From Deltaproteobacteria bacterium (lineage in GTDB: Bacteria > Desulfobacterota > Desulfomonilia > Desulfomonilales > Desulfomonilaceae), in contig JAJYDQ010000004.1 in the NCBI GenBank assembly GCA_021777225.1, positions 1 to 64,000 of the forward strand: a DNA stretch of 64,000 bases, read 5' to 3'. Shown here piece after piece: positions 9,472 through 18,696 of the stretch (position 1 is the stretch's first letter; each line of letters opens with the position of its first letter). A model generated the notes under the pieces. That model was not told where the DNA came from. It did not search any database and saw only the letters and a program-made list of their open reading frames with translations. Both the position numbers and the translations under genes were made by a program.

Positions 9472-10644
9472 ATGACTCTAGTGATTAGGCTCAAAAAACA
9501 GGCCGACCGGAAGGTCAGGCGGGGATACCTCTGGATCTTTTCAAATGAGATCGATTATCCTGCTGTTAAAGATCTTTCCGTGGGAGGAATATATGATGTT
9601 AGGGATTTCGCCGGCGAATTTTTGGGAGTAGCGTACGCAAATCCGAAAAGTCTCATTGCCGCAAGGTTACTTTCAAGGCGGAAGGTCTCTATAGGCGTTG
9701 ATTTTGTGCGGGGAAGGCTCAAAACGGCTTTTGAACGAAGGGGAGCTTATTGCAGGAACAGGGAGGCTTACCGTATCTTTTTCGGGGAAGCGGATCTACT
9801 CCCTGGTCTGGTGTTGGACCTTTACGGACGACACGTAGCGCTCCAAAGCTCCACTGCCGGCGTAGACGGCATCCTGGATACCATCCTTGAGGCGATAGAA
9901 AGTCTGATTTCTCCGGAATCCATAGTTGTTAGAAACGACTCGTCCATAAGGACCCTTGAAGGAATTCCTATATATAAGGAAGTCAAATTGGGCTCCAGTG
10001 TCGATGCCGTCAAATTTAAGTCAAGGGACATTTCATTCGTAGCGGATTTGATCAACGGTCAAAAGACCGGTTTTTTTCTGGATCAGGAATTTAACCGTCC
10101 ACTGTTGAACCGGTACATGCCTGACAACGCGTCGGTTCTCGATCTGTATTGTTATTCGGGAGCTTGGGGTATCCACGCTCTTGCAGGAGGGGCGACTTCA
10201 GTCACTGCTGTTGACTCTTCAGCGGCAGCCCTTCAACTTGCCACTCAAAATGCCTGCATGAACCATTACGAATCCCGGTTCAATGCTGTCCGCACAGATG
10301 TTCTACATTTCCTCAAAAGTGGGTCGGAAAAGTGGGATGTGATAATCTTGGATCCACCCGCCTTTATCAAAAGTCGGTCAAAAATACGTGAAGGACGTCA
10401 AGGTTACATAGATGTTAACAAAAAGGCGATTGAAAGATTGAAACCTGGTGGATTATTTGTCACCTGTTCGTGTTCTGGCCACATGGGGCTGTCGGATTTT
10501 CTCGAAGTCATAAATATTGCGGCTTATCGGAATGGTATAGATCTTAGGGTGCTGGACGTTTTGGGACAGGGACCGGACCATCCAACCTTAACCGCCATGC
10601 CAGAAACGAGATATCTGAAAGTTGTAATAGCTCAAGCGATTTAA
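9472..10644 (+). CDS. rlmI: 23S rRNA m5C methyltransferase, RlmI family
   Basis: A 390-residue protein with an N-terminal PUA-like RNA-binding domain (about residues 1-75), a central EEHEE-type region and a C-terminal Rossmann methyltransferase. The SAM-binding motif LDLYCYSGAWG is at about 223-233, and the catalytic-site motif DPPAF begins at Asp294. A later TCSCSGHM carries the expected cysteines. By family, it methylates C5 of cytosine 1962 in 23S rRNA (E. coli numbering). It begins 15 bases after serS. The length and domain order match RlmI/YccW closely. Confidence 0.88.
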   Translation: MTLVIRLKKQADRKVRRGYLWIFSNEIDYPAVKDLSVGGIYDVRDFAGEFLGVAYANPKSLIAARLLSRRKVSIGVDFVRGRLKTAFERRGAYCRNREAYRIFFGEADLLPGLVLDLYGRHVALQSSTAGVDGILDTILEAIESLISPESIVVRNDSSIRTLEGIPIYKEVKLGSSVDAVKFKSRDISFVADLINGQKTGFFLDQEFNRPLLNRYMPDNASVLDLYCYSGAWGIHALAGGATSVTAVDSSAAALQLATQNACMNHYESRFNAVRTDVLHFLKSGSEKWDVIILDPPAFIKSRSKIREGRQGYIDVNKKAIERLKPGGLFVTCSCSGHMGLSDFLEVINIAAYRNGIDLRVLDVLGQGPDHPTLTAMPETRYLKVVIAQAI

Positions 10645-10656
10645 ACTTCATTTCCA

Positions 10657-11052
10657 TCATAAATTTTGCGATGTCTTTTCCATGATCACAATCGCCGAAG
10701 CCATGCCATCTGTATGAGAAATCGAAACAACAATATTGTCAATTCCCTTTGATTCAGCAACCTTCTTGGCCATGAGAGACAAAAGTATTGAAGGTCTTTG
10801 TTTGACTCCATCCGTGATCATTATTTGATTCGGGGAAATCCCTAAAGAGAACCCTGTCCCCAATGCCTTTACTGCAGCTTCTTTAGCCGCGAATTTGCCA
10901 GCGAATCTCTCTTCAGGATTTATGGTTTTAGAGCACTGGGCAATTTCCTGGGGGGTGAAAACACGTTCGACAAACCGATGCGCCCATACCTGACCAAGAA
11001 TCTTCTTAATGCGAGAGACGCTTACAAGGTCTATTCCCACGCCAACAATCAA
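10657..11052 (-). CDS. acpS: Holo-[acyl-carrier-protein] synthase
   Basis: A 131-residue 4'-phosphopantetheinyl transferase that activates acyl carrier protein. The magnesium ligands are visible: Asp8 in GVGIDLV and Glu58 in FAAKEAAVKALGTG. A C-terminal SISHTDGMASA strand-helix is also typical. The length is normal for the AcpS class. Its start overlaps the folP stop by four bases (ATGA), so the two are translationally coupled. It is convergent with rlmI, ending 12 bases from it. Confidence 0.95.
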   Translation of the reverse strand: MIVGVGIDLVSVSRIKKILGQVWAHRFVERVFTPQEIAQCSKTINPEERFAGKFAAKEAAVKALGTGFSLGISPNQIMITDGVKQRPSILLSLMAKKVAESKGIDNIVVSISHTDGMASAIVIMEKTSQNL

Positions 11053-11948
11053 GGTTCGATCTTTTCTCTAAGAATGGCGTCAGTTACCCTGGAAACCTGT
11101 ACAGTTGATTTGACATCGTGGGCTCTGACTATAGCCGCTCCCCTGCAAATCGACATCGATATGGCCGCCATGGTTGCAATATCTCGCTTCGACGCATCGG
11201 GCTCACTAATAATTTTTCCAATGAACGCTTTGCGGGATGGTCCCATAAGTATGGGTTTGCCGAGTCTGGAAAATTCATTGAGGCGGTTGATAAGAAACAA
11301 ATTCTGATCAAAAGTTTTGCCAAAACCTATACCAGGATCAATCATAATTTTCTCCGGGTGGATGCCAATATTCTCCAATTCTGCAATCCTTCTATCGAAG
11401 AAAGTGTAGATGTCTCCCGGGAATGAATCATAATGAATTTTGGTTTGCATGGTCTTCGGGACACCCAGCATATGCATTACAACCAGGAAAGCCCCGCTGT
11501 TTTTTGCCAGTAATTCTAAATCCGGATCATCCCGGAAGCCGGACACATCGTTAATAATAATAGCTCCAGCAGCCAGAGCAGCCTGGGCCACTTCTTTGCG
11601 GCGAGTATCAATTGACACGATTGCATCCGGTCTTAGACGACAAATCGCCGATATTACCGGCGCTGTCCTTCTGACTTCTTCTTCGATTCCTACTGGAAGC
11701 GATCCAGGACGAGTCGATTCTCCACCAATGTCAAGGATGTCCGCACCCTCGTCAAGCATCCTCAAACCGGTCTCTATCGCAATATCACGGTCAAAGTGAA
11801 GTCCACCGTCTGAAAATGAATCTGGTGTGGTGTTGATCACCCCCATGACCTTGGTCCTGTATTTGGTAAACAGAAGCTTGTTAAAGTTCTCGATCAAGAA
11901 AGGTTTCAGCTTTGCCATTAAGTAATAAACTCCATTCTTGATGGGCAA
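11049..11948 (-). CDS. folP: Dihydropteroate synthase
   Basis: Up to 299 residues, catalysing condensation of 6-hydroxymethyl-dihydropterin diphosphate with p-aminobenzoate in folate synthesis. The family signatures are present in order: VMGVINTTPDSFSDGG, DIGGESTRPGS, IINDVSGF, MIDPGIGFGKT and PILMGPSRKAFIG. A second in-frame ATG at 11915 (MAKLKPFL) is also possible, with GGAG eleven bases ahead. The last four bases overlap acpS. ftsH lies upstream on the same strand, and ftsH-folP adjacency is common in bacteria. Confidence 0.95.
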   Translation of the reverse strand: MPIKNGVYYLMAKLKPFLIENFNKLLFTKYRTKVMGVINTTPDSFSDGGLHFDRDIAIETGLRMLDEGADILDIGGESTRPGSLPVGIEEEVRRTAPVISAICRLRPDAIVSIDTRRKEVAQAALAAGAIIINDVSGFRDDPDLELLAKNSGAFLVVMHMLGVPKTMQTKIHYDSFPGDIYTFFDRRIAELENIGIHPEKIMIDPGIGFGKTFDQNLFLINRLNEFSRLGKPILMGPSRKAFIGKIISEPDASKRDIATMAAISMSICRGAAIVRAHDVKSTVQVSRVTDAILREKIEP

Positions 11949-12002
11949 GTCCCAGAAAGAGACAATCGTAATCTCTTGATCGAGCCTGGCGTAACATAGC
12001 AG

Positions 12003-12022
12003 CGCCGGCTTTGACGCCGGCG
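12003..12022. other. GC-rich hairpin between ftsH and folP
   Basis: CGCCGGC (12003-12009) and GCCGGCG (12016-12022) form a perfect seven-base-pair stem with a TTTGAC loop. It lies about 80 bases after the ftsH stop and 55 bases before folP on the minus strand. There is no T-run on either side, so it is not a standard intrinsic terminator. It may stabilise the ftsH mRNA end or act as a partial attenuator before folP. Confidence 0.5.
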
Positions 12023-12100
12023 AGTAACAGACTGTATAGAATTCTTCATAATCACATTATGTCTCGGTGATTACTTATCGACTACCCATGTCCGACCTGT

Positions 12101-14026
12101 TCAGGCCTTTTCCGCTCCAGTAGTTGCTATTGAAGATTCTAAAACAGGCTGACCGGAGTTTTCGTCAGATTTGTTTCCCGGATCTTCTGATGCAGTGGAG
12201 GATTTGTTGTTTCCAGGTTCAAATTTTGGAAGGTCCCTGCCCTCGATAATTGTTTCGATTTGTCCGGCGTCCAGTGTTTCTCTTTCGAGCAAAGCCTCCG
12301 CAATCTTTGAGACAGTTTCCTTGTTTTCAGTGATGATTGAATGGGCCCGCTCAAAGTTTTGTGTTACAAGAAGCCGTATTTCATCGTCTATCAAGATAGC
12401 GATGCTTTCGGAATAATCACGGTGTCGAGTCATTTCCTTGCCCAGAAAGATTTGCTCTTCCTTCTGTCCGAAAGTTAGCGGACCAAGAGCGTCACTCATA
12501 CCCCACTCACATACCATTCTTCGAGCCAATTCGGTGGCGCGTGCAATGTCGTTTCCTGCTCCGGTAGTCGTGTGCTCCAGGAAAATCTGTTCCGCAGCCC
12601 TTCCACCCATTAACACAGCGATCTGGGCTAGCAAATATTCCTTGTCATAGGTGTGACGATCATCAAGCGGCAATTGCTGGGTAATTCCAAGCGCCCTACC
12701 TCTGGGTATGATGGTAACTTTGTGTATCGGGTCCGTTCCAGGGATATTCCTAGCCACAAAGACGTGCCCGGCTTCGTGGTACGCTGTGTTCCGACGCTCT
12801 TCCAGACTTATTACCAAGCTCCGCCGTTCCACACCCATCAGAACTTTATCCTTGGCAAATTCAAAATCGCTCATGTCTATGGTGTTCTTATTAAGCCGTG
12901 CAGCGTTCAGTGCCGCTTCGTTCACGAGGTTAGCAAGGTCTGCTCCGGAAAAGCCCGGCGTACCTCTACTGATGGAACGAAGGTCCACCTTATCGGCCAT
13001 AGGAGTAGTTCGAGTATGAACTTTCAAGATAGCTTCCCGACCTCTAACGTCCGGTGGAGGCACCACTACCTGCCTGTCAAATCGACCGGGACGCAATAAC
13101 GCGGGGTCAAGGACATCGGGCCTGTTTGTGGCGCTGATTAGTATGACTCCCTCGTTCGTTTCAAAACCATCCATTTCAACCAATAGCTGGTTAAGAGTCT
13201 GTTCCCGCTCGTCGTGTCCGCCGCCAAGACCAGCGCCGCGATGGCGTCCCACCGCGTCGATTTCATCAATAAAAATGATACACGGGGCATTTTTTTTGCC
13301 TTGAATGAACAGGTCCCGCACACGTGAAGCGCCTACGCCTACGAACATTTCAACAAAATCGGACCCTGAGATAGAAAAAAATGGAACACCAGCCTCGCCC
13401 GCTACGGCTTTTGCAAGCAATGTCTTGCCAGTCCCTGGGCCACCCATTAACAACACCCCTTTGGGGATTTTACCGCCTAGACGGGTGAATTTCTTTGGAT
13501 CTTTTAAGAAATCAATTATTTCAGAAAGCTCTTCCTTGGCTTCCTCGATTCCGGCAACATCAGCAAAAGTAAATTTGTTCTGATCCTCTGAAATCAAGCG
13601 CGCTCGGCTTTTCCCGAAACTCATTGCCTTGCCGCCACCCGCCTGCATTTGGCGCATGAAAAACACAAATATGGCAATCAGAAAAATCATCGGTAGCCAC
13701 GAGATAAGCGCTGTTAGATACCAGGGATTGTCATCTTCGGGAGATACCTGTATATCTACTCTGTTTTTAATGAGAGAAGGGATCAGTTCAGGGTCGTTGG
13801 GCGCTAGGGTCCTGAAAGAGCCGCTACCATCAAGATAAGCGCCTTTTATTCGATTTCCCTGCAACGTTACAGACTTTATTGATCCTTGGTCGAGATCCTG
13901 TCTAAACTGGCTGTATGAAATTTCCTTTTGTGGAGATTTTGTTTGATTAAATAGATGAAAAAGAAAGATCATCACTAAGAATATGACAAGCCACAACCCC
14001 AAATTTTTGTATATGTTGTTCAACAA
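12101..14026 (-). CDS. ftsH: ATP-dependent zinc metalloprotease FtsH
   Basis: A 641-residue membrane-bound AAA+ protease that degrades unassembled and regulatory membrane and cytosolic proteins. Transmembrane helices lie at about 10-26 and 103-124, flanking a short periplasmic domain. Walker A is GGPGTGKT at 195-202, Walker B is IIFIDEID at about 250-257, and the second-region-of-homology arginines follow in [21 protein letters not shown]. The zinc site HEAGH is at 417-421. The C-terminal 40 residues are Ser/Glu-rich and variable, as usual. The gene is divergent from the RluB-type gene and precedes folP-acpS. Confidence 0.97.
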   Translation of the reverse strand: MLNNIYKNLGLWLVIFLVMIFLFHLFNQTKSPQKEISYSQFRQDLDQGSIKSVTLQGNRIKGAYLDGSGSFRTLAPNDPELIPSLIKNRVDIQVSPEDDNPWYLTALISWLPMIFLIAIFVFFMRQMQAGGGKAMSFGKSRARLISEDQNKFTFADVAGIEEAKEELSEIIDFLKDPKKFTRLGGKIPKGVLLMGGPGTGKTLLAKAVAGEAGVPFFSISGSDFVEMFVGVGASRVRDLFIQGKKNAPCIIFIDEIDAVGRHRGAGLGGGHDEREQTLNQLLVEMDGFETNEGVILISATNRPDVLDPALLRPGRFDRQVVVPPPDVRGREAILKVHTRTTPMADKVDLRSISRGTPGFSGADLANLVNEAALNAARLNKNTIDMSDFEFAKDKVLMGVERRSLVISLEERRNTAYHEAGHVFVARNIPGTDPIHKVTIIPRGRALGITQQLPLDDRHTYDKEYLLAQIAVLMGGRAAEQIFLEHTTTGAGNDIARATELARRMVCEWGMSDALGPLTFGQKEEQIFLGKEMTRHRDYSESIAILIDDEIRLLVTQNFERAHSIITENKETVSKIAEALLERETLDAGQIETIIEGRDLPKFEPGNNKSSTASEDPGNKSDENSGQPVLESSIATTGAEKA

Positions 14027-14190
14027 AAACTCCGATCCCGATGTTTCTTAACAGTTTTCTTGAACGTATATCACGATTGGACTACGTAAACAATTAAATC
14101 TATTCATAGTCTTAAAATGGGATATCACGGTCTGATTGTCAAGCTTCGCTGCTTATCATTGATTTCGAGTAAAAGTATTTGGGACTAAAC

Positions 14191-15027
14191 ATGACACAAG
14201 AAAAACTTCAATTGAGAATTAGGAATTCCGGAGCTGGTTCCCGGCGGTTCGCAGAGCAAGCTGTGCGGGAAGGTAGAGTCACTGTCAACGGACAGTTAAT
14301 CCAGGATCCTGCGTTCAAGGTAGATCCGGAAACCGACTACATAAAAGTTGACGGCAAACTTTTGAGAAAAGTTGAGTCTAATCAACTGATTTATATTTTC
14401 AATAAACCACGTAACGTTGTCTCAACCATGAAAGACCCCGAAGATAGACCGTGTCTCGGAGATGTCACACGCAAGATCAAGGACCCGGTTTTCCCCGTTG
14501 GTCGTCTAGATTTTGACGCCGAAGGCCTGATGATCCTTACTAATGATGGCAGTCTTGCCCAGGCTTTGACTCATCCCTCGAATAGGATTCCGAGGACTTA
14601 TCTGGTAAAAGTCAGAGGAATCCCCGACCAGAAGTCATTGTCCATCATAAAGAAAGGGATGCGTTTAAGTGACGGGGAGCGTGTTGGTGATATCAGTTGC
14701 GTTTTCTTACGCGCTCAGGAGACAACATCATGGTTCAGGGTTGTCCTTTCCGAAGGCAAAAAAAATGAAATAAAACGTATATTCTTTCGAATCAACTACC
14801 CTGTCAGGAAACTTAGACGAACCAGTTTTGGTCCCATCAACCTCGGGACATTGGAATCTGGCGCCTGGCGATTGGCCACCCGTGAAGAACGAATGAAATT
14901 GATGGAACTGGTCGAGAAGATGCCGCAATCCGCAAGTGATCGACAATCCGCTCCTTTTGATCGGTCAAAGCCTTTAACACGCACTATAAGAAGCCAGACA
15001 GCGGGCCGCTCGCGACGTTCAAGATAA
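14191..15027 (+). CDS. Pseudouridine synthase, RluB/RsuA family
   Basis: A 278-residue enzyme that isomerises a uridine in rRNA. An N-terminal S4 RNA-binding domain (about 1-60) includes the QEKLQLRIRNSGAGSRRFAE pattern. The catalytic domain carries the Asp of GRLDFDAEGLMILTNDG and later an EGKKNEIKRIF segment. The C-terminus is basic (SRRSRR). The ATG at 14191 is preferred over an in-frame TTG 12 bases upstream. RluB (23S U2605) is the most likely orthologue for this length; RsuA or RluE cannot be excluded by reading alone. Confidence 0.9.
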   Translation: MTQEKLQLRIRNSGAGSRRFAEQAVREGRVTVNGQLIQDPAFKVDPETDYIKVDGKLLRKVESNQLIYIFNKPRNVVSTMKDPEDRPCLGDVTRKIKDPVFPVGRLDFDAEGLMILTNDGSLAQALTHPSNRIPRTYLVKVRGIPDQKSLSIIKKGMRLSDGERVGDISCVFLRAQETTSWFRVVLSEGKKNEIKRIFFRINYPVRKLRRTSFGPINLGTLESGAWRLATREERMKLMELVEKMPQSASDRQSAPFDRSKPLTRTIRSQTAGRSRRSR

Positions 15028-15143
15028 GTTGTGTCACACCGTCGGCAAACGGCGCAAAATCAGGAACAATATTTTTTGCGAATGTGAGGAGGCTAATTAG
15101 GTTTATCGAAATATCCCAAGCCTGATCAATCTGTTTTGTTTTG

Positions 15144-15173
15144 TTGACAATTTGTCATTCTATTGCCTAATCT
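15144..15173 (+). promoter_or_regulatory. Candidate promoter with dyad upstream of dodecin
   Basis: A perfect -35 box TTGACA (15144-15149) is followed after 18 bases by TAATCT, a weak -10. The -35 lies in a small dyad, TGACA-ATT-TGTCA, which could be a repressor site. The transcript would start about 30 bases before the dodecin ATG, and the ribosome site AGGAGG follows. Confidence 0.4.
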
Positions 15174-15208
15174 CTAACATGGTGAGGCAAGCTAGTCAGG
15201 AGGATACT

Positions 15209-15415
15209 ATGCCAGGACGAGTTGCTCGAGTGACTGAGGTAATTGCGGGTTCGCCCAACAACTTTCAGGAGGCGATTAAGCTGGCTTTTGAACGCGCAAA
15301 CAAGACTTTAAGAAATATAACCGGCATGAAAATTGTCGATATGACAGTCATGTGTGAGGCGGGAGAGATACAGGAATATCGTGTTAGAGCTGAGGTGATC
15401 TTCGTTTTAGAATAG
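15209..15415 (+). CDS. Dodecin-family flavin-binding protein
   Basis: A 68-residue protein of the dodecin family: hollow dodecamers that bind riboflavin, FMN or related flavins and buffer them in the cytoplasm. The sequence VARVTEVIAGSPNNFQEAIKLAFERANKTLRNITGM, shown here only as the match to the beta-alpha start, and the final EYRVRAEVIFVLE strand are diagnostic. The start at 15209 is clear because AGGAGG sits six bases upstream. The gene is monocistronic and convergent with the next radical SAM gene. Confidence 0.92.
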   Translation: MPGRVARVTEVIAGSPNNFQEAIKLAFERANKTLRNITGMKIVDMTVMCEAGEIQEYRVRAEVIFVLE

Positions 15416-15461
15416 GTATTGCGTCTATTCATACCAATGTCTCGACGCTGCCTCACCAAAA

Positions 15462-16394
15462 CTATTTAGTTTCATATTTCGAGCCCTGGAAAACATCACG
15501 TAACTCCATCTCCGCAAACAGAGCGTTTCTCACGCAGGCCTTGTCAAGCATCCACACCGGCGCGACCAGTTCCTCAGGATGGGGGTCCGAAGTCAGTCGG
15601 TGGATAACCATATTCGGGGGTAAAACCTCCAAAACAGCGATGGAGCCTTGTATGGCCTGTTTCATGGTTATAGGAATGTATTTCTTGTTTCTGTACATTT
15701 CGTCCAGAATCGTCCCGGAAATCACATAAAGTGGATGTATCTTTATGCCATGGATTCCAGATTTTGCTACAGCCCTTGCAGTGAGTGTCGTATCCGCTGT
15801 AGTCTCACCCGGCAAACCCAAAATGATGTGAGCGACCACCAACAAGTCTCGCTTCAGCGCCCGATCGGCAGTTTTAAAAAAGACCCATGATTCGTGTCCT
15901 CGTGCAATAAGTTTGAGAGTGCGGTTGTGTATGGATTGGAGACCGAGTTCAAGCCACACGGGTTTGTCTTTGTTGATGCCTGAGAGTATTTCTATTACTT
16001 CGTCGGAGACGCAATCAGGCCTGGTCCCGATAGACAGACCTACGATTTCAGGTCTTTGGATCGCAAGGTAATAAAGACGTTCCAGTAATTTGGGATTACC
16101 GTATGTGTTTGTATAAGACTGAAAATAAGCGATGAATTTGTTTACCTTATAACGTCTGGAGAAGAATTCTATTCCTTGATCAATTTGATCCGCAATCGAC
16201 AGACCTCTGTTTCCTGCGTTAGTGCCGGACCCTCTGGAATTGCAGAATATACAACCACCAACCCCAAGGGTACCATCTCTATTCGGACAACCAAGGCCTG
16301 AGTCGATGGTAATCTTACGAACGGGTCCGGAAAATCGTTCTTTCAACCATGAAGATAGAGATCTATATCTTGAAAGCGCCATCGAAACCGACAA
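15462..16394 (-). CDS. Radical SAM protein, TIGR01212/YhcC family
   Basis: A 310-residue radical SAM enzyme. The cluster-binding cysteines are Cys36, Cys48 and Cys51, the CPNRDG...GGCIFC spacing specific to the TIGR01212 (YhcC) family rather than the ordinary CxxxCxxC. The AYFQSYTNTYGN and LGLPGET segments also fit. The family lies near Elp3 in sequence space and its substrate is not firmly established as far as I know. It is convergent with dodecin and divergent from radA. Confidence 0.87.
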   Translation of the reverse strand: MSVSMALSRYRSLSSWLKERFSGPVRKITIDSGLGCPNRDGTLGVGGCIFCNSRGSGTNAGNRGLSIADQIDQGIEFFSRRYKVNKFIAYFQSYTNTYGNPKLLERLYYLAIQRPEIVGLSIGTRPDCVSDEVIEILSGINKDKPVWLELGLQSIHNRTLKLIARGHESWVFFKTADRALKRDLLVVAHIILGLPGETTADTTLTARAVAKSGIHGIKIHPLYVISGTILDEMYRNKKYIPITMKQAIQGSIAVLEVLPPNMVIHRLTSDPHPEELVAPVWMLDKACVRNALFAEMELRDVFQGSKYETK

Positions 16395-16539
16395 TATTTT
16401 TCTGAGTCATTATGGGCCACCTGGCGAAGGCTAGGTCCGTACAAAAATCAATAGTCATTGACAGGAATCATCCGTGGAAAAAGCAACTCGTTCAGGACGT
16501 GCCAACCATTCAGGCTGGAACGACAAAAGAAACGTATCA

Positions 16540-16563
16540 ATCTATGTTAACTTTAACATAGAT
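16540..16563. promoter_or_regulatory. Perfect 11-bp palindrome, candidate operator
   Basis: ATCTATGTTAA and TTAACATAGAT form perfect arms separated by CT, 24 bases in all. It lies in the 261-base divergent gap between the YhcC-type gene and radA, about 90 bases upstream of radA. There is no T-run after it, so it is better read as a dimeric repressor or activator site than as a terminator. The protein that binds it is unknown. Confidence 0.55.
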
Positions 16564-16655
16564 CAGGAACAAATGAATTACTCGATAATAAAGCACCGGT
16601 TTATATGCTCTCTTTTAGGCTCGTCGGTTTTGAGTTTTACTCGTAAGGACTTTAT

Positions 16656-18029
16656 ATGAAGACTCAAGTCGTTTTTACATGCAGCGAATGCGAAGCGAAG
16701 CTGTTAAAGTGGATGGGGCGTTGTCCACAGTGTGGGCAATGGAATACGATAGAAGAAAGAGTTTCCCCTGTGTCGCCAAAAGGGATTACGCGCCGAAATG
16801 AGGCCAAATTGGCCCCCGTTCCGGTTGATGAGATCTCCTGTGATCGACGCCCACGTCTGTCGACGGGAATGGATGAGCTGGACAGGGCCTTAGGCGGGGG
16901 GATTGTAAGGAGGAGTGTAATCTTGGTCGGCGGAGACCCAGGAATAGGTAAAAGTACACTATTGACGCAGGCGTTGGGAACCATGTCCAAGCAAGGGGAA
17001 AGCGTTTTGTACGTGTCCGGTGAGGAATCCCTGGAACAAATCAAAATGAGGGCTGATCGATTGGGAATTAGTTCACGGTCATTTCTCGTGGCGGCGGAGA
17101 ATGAACTGGAACGCATACTGGAGTTGGTTAGAATCACTGAGGCGTCAGTAGTGGTGCTCGATTCCGCACAGTCGATATCATGTCAGTCCGTTGATTCATA
17201 TCCAGGAAGTGTGAGCCAGGTTCGGCATGTCGCCGCTCGCTCCATTGAGACAATTAAAAAAGGCAGATCAGCATGCTTTCTCGTCGGTCACGTGACCAAG
17301 GATGGAGCGCTAGCAGGCCCCAAGGTCCTGGAACACATGGTTGACACGGTCCTGTATTTTGAGGGTGATTGCGGGCATCCATACAGGATCTTAAGGGCAG
17401 TTAAGAATCGTTTTGGGTCGGCAAGCGAAATTGGCGTCTTTGAGATGACGGACACAGGCTTGAGTCAGGTTGCGAATCCTTCCGAGTTTTTTTTGTCGGA
17501 ACGTCCTGAAGGGGCTTCAGGTTCCGTGGTTACGGCCATCATGGAGGGTTCGAGACCAATTCTGGCCGAGATACAGGCACTGGTCTCCGGCCCTACGCCC
17601 GGGTCAGGGAGAAGGACCTGTCTTGGCGTTGACCCTCAACGTTTAGCTCTCATGGTTGCGGTGATTGAGAAAAAACTTGGACTTTGTCTTAGTGATCAGG
17701 ATATTTTTCTGAATGCTGTAGGCGGAGTAAGAGCAACAGAGCCTGGCGTAGACCTTGGAATAGTGGCGTCAGTCATTTCGTCCTTTTCTGATCGCATAAT
17801 CCCTTTTTCGTCCATGATTTTTGGAGAGGTCGGTCTTTCGGGAGAAGTAAGACCAGTGGCTAAAGCTCCGGCCAGAGTCAACGAAGCTTTTAGACTGGGT
17901 TACACAAGGGTTATTGGTCCAAAAAAGAATCTCGATTCCTGTGCGCTACCGGAGGGGGCCTTGTTCATACCTATATCACACATCCGGGAGGCGCCGGCGA
18001 TCATATTTGATGGAGACATTAAGTCTTAG
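16656..18029 (+). CDS. radA: DNA repair protein RadA (Sms)
   Basis: A 457-residue RecA-like ATPase and helicase that helps process recombination intermediates. The N-terminal zinc finger has Cys9, Cys12, Cys23 and Cys26. Walker A is GGDPGIGKST at 92-101, and the KNRFG motif specific to RadA is present (VKNRFGSASE, about residue 250). The C-terminal third is the Lon-protease-like domain with the catalytic Ser replaced. The length is typical. A GTAAGGA ribosome site sits before ATG. A 24-base palindrome lies upstream. Confidence 0.96.
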   Translation: MKTQVVFTCSECEAKLLKWMGRCPQCGQWNTIEERVSPVSPKGITRRNEAKLAPVPVDEISCDRRPRLSTGMDELDRALGGGIVRRSVILVGGDPGIGKSTLLTQALGTMSKQGESVLYVSGEESLEQIKMRADRLGISSRSFLVAAENELERILELVRITEASVVVLDSAQSISCQSVDSYPGSVSQVRHVAARSIETIKKGRSACFLVGHVTKDGALAGPKVLEHMVDTVLYFEGDCGHPYRILRAVKNRFGSASEIGVFEMTDTGLSQVANPSEFFLSERPEGASGSVVTAIMEGSRPILAEIQALVSGPTPGSGRRTCLGVDPQRLALMVAVIEKKLGLCLSDQDIFLNAVGGVRATEPGVDLGIVASVISSFSDRIIPFSSMIFGEVGLSGEVRPVAKAPARVNEAFRLGYTRVIGPKKNLDSCALPEGALFIPISHIREAPAIIFDGDIKS

Positions 18030-18143
18030 GCTTTTTGTTGAGGTAGAATTTCCTTGATTGGAGATATTATAAAAGCGATAAGATCGTCTATGCTATAATA
18101 GGCTTACGTAGTCAATCTTGATGAGTCTTACCCGGCCACAACC

Positions 18144-18695
18144 ATGAACCAGTCTGAATTGGATATTGGATCTAAAATTAGATCTTACAGGAAACGAAAG
18201 GGGCTGTCTCTTTCCAGGTTGAGCGAACTCACGGGCGTGGCCGCGTCCAATTTGAGTTCGATTGAACTCAATAAGACATCTCCTACGCTTAACACTCTGG
18301 CAAAAATTGCGGACGCCTTTGATGTAAGGATCGGAGAATTGTTAAATGGCATCCTCTACAGGAGAGCGGTGGTTTGTGAACCGAGTGACTCGAGAAAATC
18401 CAGAAAGCTAGGGAAAGGTGTAATAGAATATTTGCTTACCGCAGACGCTGTTTTGAACAGGCTTGAGGTAAAGCTTCTCAATTTCTCCATGGGTTCCGCT
18501 CCACTGTTGGTTCCCCTAGAAAACACCGATCGTTTTATCTTTGTTACAAAAGGTCTATTCCGTTTAGTTAATCAAGACGAGAAAATTGAATTGATTGAGG
18601 GACAGGGAGTGTATTTGGCCCCTGACGCCGAGGCCCAATTGGAAAATATCGGTAAAAGTCCTGCAAAAGCTTTATTGATACACACAACCGGCTAA
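18144..18695 (+). CDS. XRE-family regulator with C-terminal cupin domain
   Basis: A 183-residue transcriptional regulator. The N-terminal helix-turn-helix (about 10-65, IRSYRKRKGLSLSRLSELTGV..) is followed by a linker and a cupin barrel (about 100-180) that would sense a small ligand or metal. This HTH-cupin layout is like the PuuR/SutR group. It follows radA by about 115 bases, and a TATAAT hexamer at 18094-18099 may be its own -10 box. It is convergent with, and almost touches, the lytic transglycosylase gene. The target and ligand are unknown. Confidence 0.85.
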   Translation: MNQSELDIGSKIRSYRKRKGLSLSRLSELTGVAASNLSSIELNKTSPTLNTLAKIADAFDVRIGELLNGILYRRAVVCEPSDSRKSRKLGKGVIEYLLTADAVLNRLEVKLLNFSMGSAPLLVPLENTDRFIFVTKGLFRLVNQDEKIELIEGQGVYLAPDAEAQLENIGKSPAKALLIHTTG

Positions 18696-18696
18696 T

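Noticed and set aside
16474-16659. A 61-codon ORF between the YhcC-type gene and radA
   Set aside because: It contains the palindrome, overlaps the radA start and has no sign of a conserved protein.
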